Shown here piece after piece: positions 62,585 through 64,000 of a stretch of DNA of 64,000 nt. Made by a program: the position numbers and the translations under genes. Under the pieces are notes generated by a model that saw nothing but the letters and a program-made list of their open reading frames with translations, made no database searches and had not been told where the DNA came from. Source of the stretch: Chryseobacterium sediminis (GTDB lineage: Bacteria; Bacteroidota; Bacteroidia; Flavobacteriales; Weeksellaceae). Each line of letters begins with the position of its first letter. Positions within the stretch are counted from its first letter, which is position 1. The DNA lies in contig NZ_VUNZ01000001.1 in NCBI RefSeq assembly GCF_008386505.1, forward strand, positions 1,543,937-1,607,936, written 5' to 3'.

Positions 62585-63629
62585 TGATTTTGATTTCTCT
62601 CCGCTATTTCAATATTTTGAAGAAGGGAATAAAGACGACGAAGAATTCGATGTATACCCATTCTCAAAGTTTCGTTATTTCTTTTGGAATAAAGAAAGTT
62701 TACGTCCAAAAGGTTTAAATATTGATGAGACGAAAATAGAGAACTTTGATATGTTTAAAAATATCTTCATTAGAGGTGATTACTTTTACCTTATAGCATA
62801 TCATTACTTTATCAATGTTAAAGAATATGAATTTGAGTATAAAGTTGAAGGTAAGATGAGAATTGAAGGTGAAGACGGAGAGCTTAAAATGGTTTCATTT
62901 TTTGAACCTTTATATAATGCTTTGTTAAAAGAAAAGACAAAATCACAAACTTTGCTTCGGCATGAGTATATCCTGTCAAAGAATAAGTTTAACTATATTA
63001 ACAAACTTACTAAACTTTTGTTGAGTGATTATAATAATTTAGATGACGCAATTCGCAAGGAAAAAAATGTATTTTCTAAATATGGAATTGCTGTTAAAGA
63101 GATCTATTTAGATGTTTTTCGTGATTTCTATTCTAATTTTGTTGATTATTTATCTAAAGATAATTTTAATGCTTTAAAAAAACTTGTTTACCCCTCTAAG
63201 AAAGAAGTTCAATCTTTTCAGATAGAAAATAGACCTAATTTTAAAAAGGGATTAACTGATGAAGCAAGGAAAATTGTAATAAATTCTATTAAAAATGGTT
63301 TGTTAGGAAATGGGTTCATTTCAAATTTGACAACTTATGAGCAAGTAGATGATTTGTTCAATAATCGAAGAAGAGAAAGAGATAAAATTATTTGGCTTAA
63401 AACACCTTCACTATTAAAAAGTTTGTATAAAGTTTTGAATGATAAAAATATTATTACTTCAACAAATAATACACATTGGAAGATTTTATCCGATTTTTTC
63501 ATTTATCAAAATAATGCTGAAGTAAATTCTGATAAGCTAAAAGATTTAAAATACTCAACCAATCAATCAGATGTTTTGAACTTAGAAAATTGCTTTAGGA
63601 TTCTTGATGAAGTGGTAAGCATAAAATAA
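62556..63629 (+). CDS. Unknown protein of the mobile element, RteC-like C-terminal pattern
   Basis: This 357-residue protein overlaps the end of the integrase gene by 29 bp, so its start is translationally coupled. It is soluble, rich in Lys, Asn and aromatic residues, with an acidic N-terminus. The C-terminal 90 residues (RDKIIWLKTPSLLKSLYKVLNDKNII...HWKILSDFF) have the WxxxxxxLxxLxxxLxxxxxI...WKxLxxFF pattern seen in RteC-like and other accessory proteins of Bacteroidota elements. No function can be assigned with confidence. Confidence 0.7.
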   Translation: MIEFLPVIDNDFDFSPLFQYFEEGNKDDEEFDVYPFSKFRYFFWNKESLRPKGLNIDETKIENFDMFKNIFIRGDYFYLIAYHYFINVKEYEFEYKVEGKMRIEGEDGELKMVSFFEPLYNALLKEKTKSQTLLRHEYILSKNKFNYINKLTKLLLSDYNNLDDAIRKEKNVFSKYGIAVKEIYLDVFRDFYSNFVDYLSKDNFNALKKLVYPSKKEVQSFQIENRPNFKKGLTDEARKIVINSIKNGLLGNGFISNLTTYEQVDDLFNNRRRERDKIIWLKTPSLLKSLYKVLNDKNIITSTNNTHWKILSDFFIYQNNAEVNSDKLKDLKYSTNQSDVLNLENCFRILDEVVSIK

Positions 63630-63743
63630 CAAACTCCTACTTTGTATTTTTTATAAAAAAATTACATTTTATTAATAAAATCAGATATTATAAATGAATT
63701 GATATTTTATTTTAAATCATAAATACATGATTGCCAATTATTT

Positions 63744-63780
63744 AAAACTCCCACTACAAAGTGGGAGTTTTTTTGTTTTT
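63744..63780 (+). terminator. Terminator inside the mobile element
   Basis: AAACTCCCACT-acaa-AGTGGGAGTTT is followed by TTTTTGTTTTT. It ends the recombinase transcript. Confidence 0.88.
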
Positions 63781-63814
63781 GGCACAATTGCTAAATTCTT
63801 GATACGCCAATGGT

Positions 63815-64000
63815 ATGGAAAAAACTACCATGACGGCGAAATCCAGCCATAACGAAAATTTCGGTTTTATAATCGAAAAGTTGGTACAAAAAATAGTAAC
63901 CAGACTATTTTCTGTTTATATAGCAAAACTAGATATTTTTAGTCGTATTGTACAGACAAAAGAAGTTTTAACAACTAAAGAGGTTGCTGAACTTCTTGGA
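63815..64000 (+). CDS. Helix-turn-helix protein of the mobile element, 5' part
   Basis: The gene is cut by the window end and 62 residues are visible. It begins MEKTTMTAKSSHNENFGFII and reaches KEVLTTKEVAELLG, the first helix of a MerR/excisionase-type HTH_17 domain. Similar short proteins open the mobilisation or regulation region of many Bacteroidota integrative elements. ATGs at 63810 (other frame) and 63830 are less likely starts. The rest lies outside. Confidence 0.65.
   Translation, partial: MEKTTMTAKSSHNENFGFIIEKLVQKIVTRLFSVYIAKLDIFSRIVQTKEVLTTKEVAELLG

Noticed and set aside
63778..63795. Sigma-54-like TTGGCACAATTGCT sequence
   Set aside because: The distance between GG and GC is seven bases where sigma-54 promoters need ten.
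60500..64000. Direct repeat of the mnmE 3' end inside the window as right attachment site
   Set aside because: No convincing second copy was found before 64000. The right end must lie outside.

Overview
The window looks like a chromosome segment of a Chryseobacterium-like member of the Flavobacteriia (Bacteroidota). Supporting signs are AT-rich DNA, promoters of the Bacteroidota type (TAnnTTTG at -7 with an upstream TTG or TTTG), a GH109 enzyme very like the Elizabethkingia alpha-N-acetylgalactosaminidase, a fused alpha/beta 2-oxoacid dehydrogenase E1, a GG-leader bacteriocin-like peptide, VGIGT-type secreted proteins, and nested-palindrome repeats between genes. No rRNA, tRNA or CRISPR array was seen.

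Layout. 0-8.5 kb: tail of a C1 peptidase, an ASCH protein, a GG-leader peptide, a divergent HxlR/old-yellow-enzyme pair, a CMD protein, the fused E1, secreted proteins and a polyprenyl synthase. 8.5-14.6 kb: a secreted beta-propeller-like protein, a sterol desaturase-like hydroxylase, rlmN, queA, and an unknown acidic protein next to an AIM24 protein. 14.8-18.1 kb: an overlapping three-gene unit (GH109 oxidoreductase-fold glycosidase, sugar nucleotidyltransferase, NahK-like sugar kinase) that looks like GalNAc release and salvage. 18.15-18.9 kb: a five-copy tandem array. 18.9-28 kb: DNA glycosylase, S9 peptidase, small conserved proteins, thioesterase, an AraC regulator with a membrane protein, and topB. 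28-36.3 kb: pirin, Crp/Fnr and pseudo-receiver genes, a Na+/H+ antiporter, an MhqD-like hydrolase, two MhqO-like ring-cleaving dioxygenases and a small GNAT protein. This resembles a quinone/aromatic electrophile defence set. 36.7-40.5 kb: a methionine transport operon (EamA, metN, metI, metQ) preceded by a Met-containing leader ORF and a strong terminator. 40.8-46.2 kb: a GH3 beta-glucosidase, a three-copy 264-bp array and an outer-membrane beta-barrel protein. 46.6-54 kb: a DUF2652 protein, an RND tripartite efflux operon and its AraC neighbour. 54-59 kb: metallophosphoesterase, MFS transporter with divergent Lrp, and two secreted proteins. 59.1-60.5 kb: mnmE. From about 60.6 kb to the window end: the left end of an integrated mobile element with an HTH/zinc-finger protein, a tyrosine recombinase, an unknown protein and the start of another HTH gene.

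Most notable signals. (1) A 32-codon leader ORF with Met codons clustered upstream of a terminator / alternative-antiterminator pair in front of the methionine transporter, which fits classical ribosome-mediated attenuation. (2) An identical 27-bp element at identical spacing (15 bp) from the -7 box of both the pirin gene and a dioxygenase gene 6 kb away. (3) Four GAAACA repeats with exact 10-bp period at the mnmE/integrase junction. (4) A 64-65-bp nested-palindrome repeat family with five scattered full copies, one half copy and a local five-copy tandem expansion.
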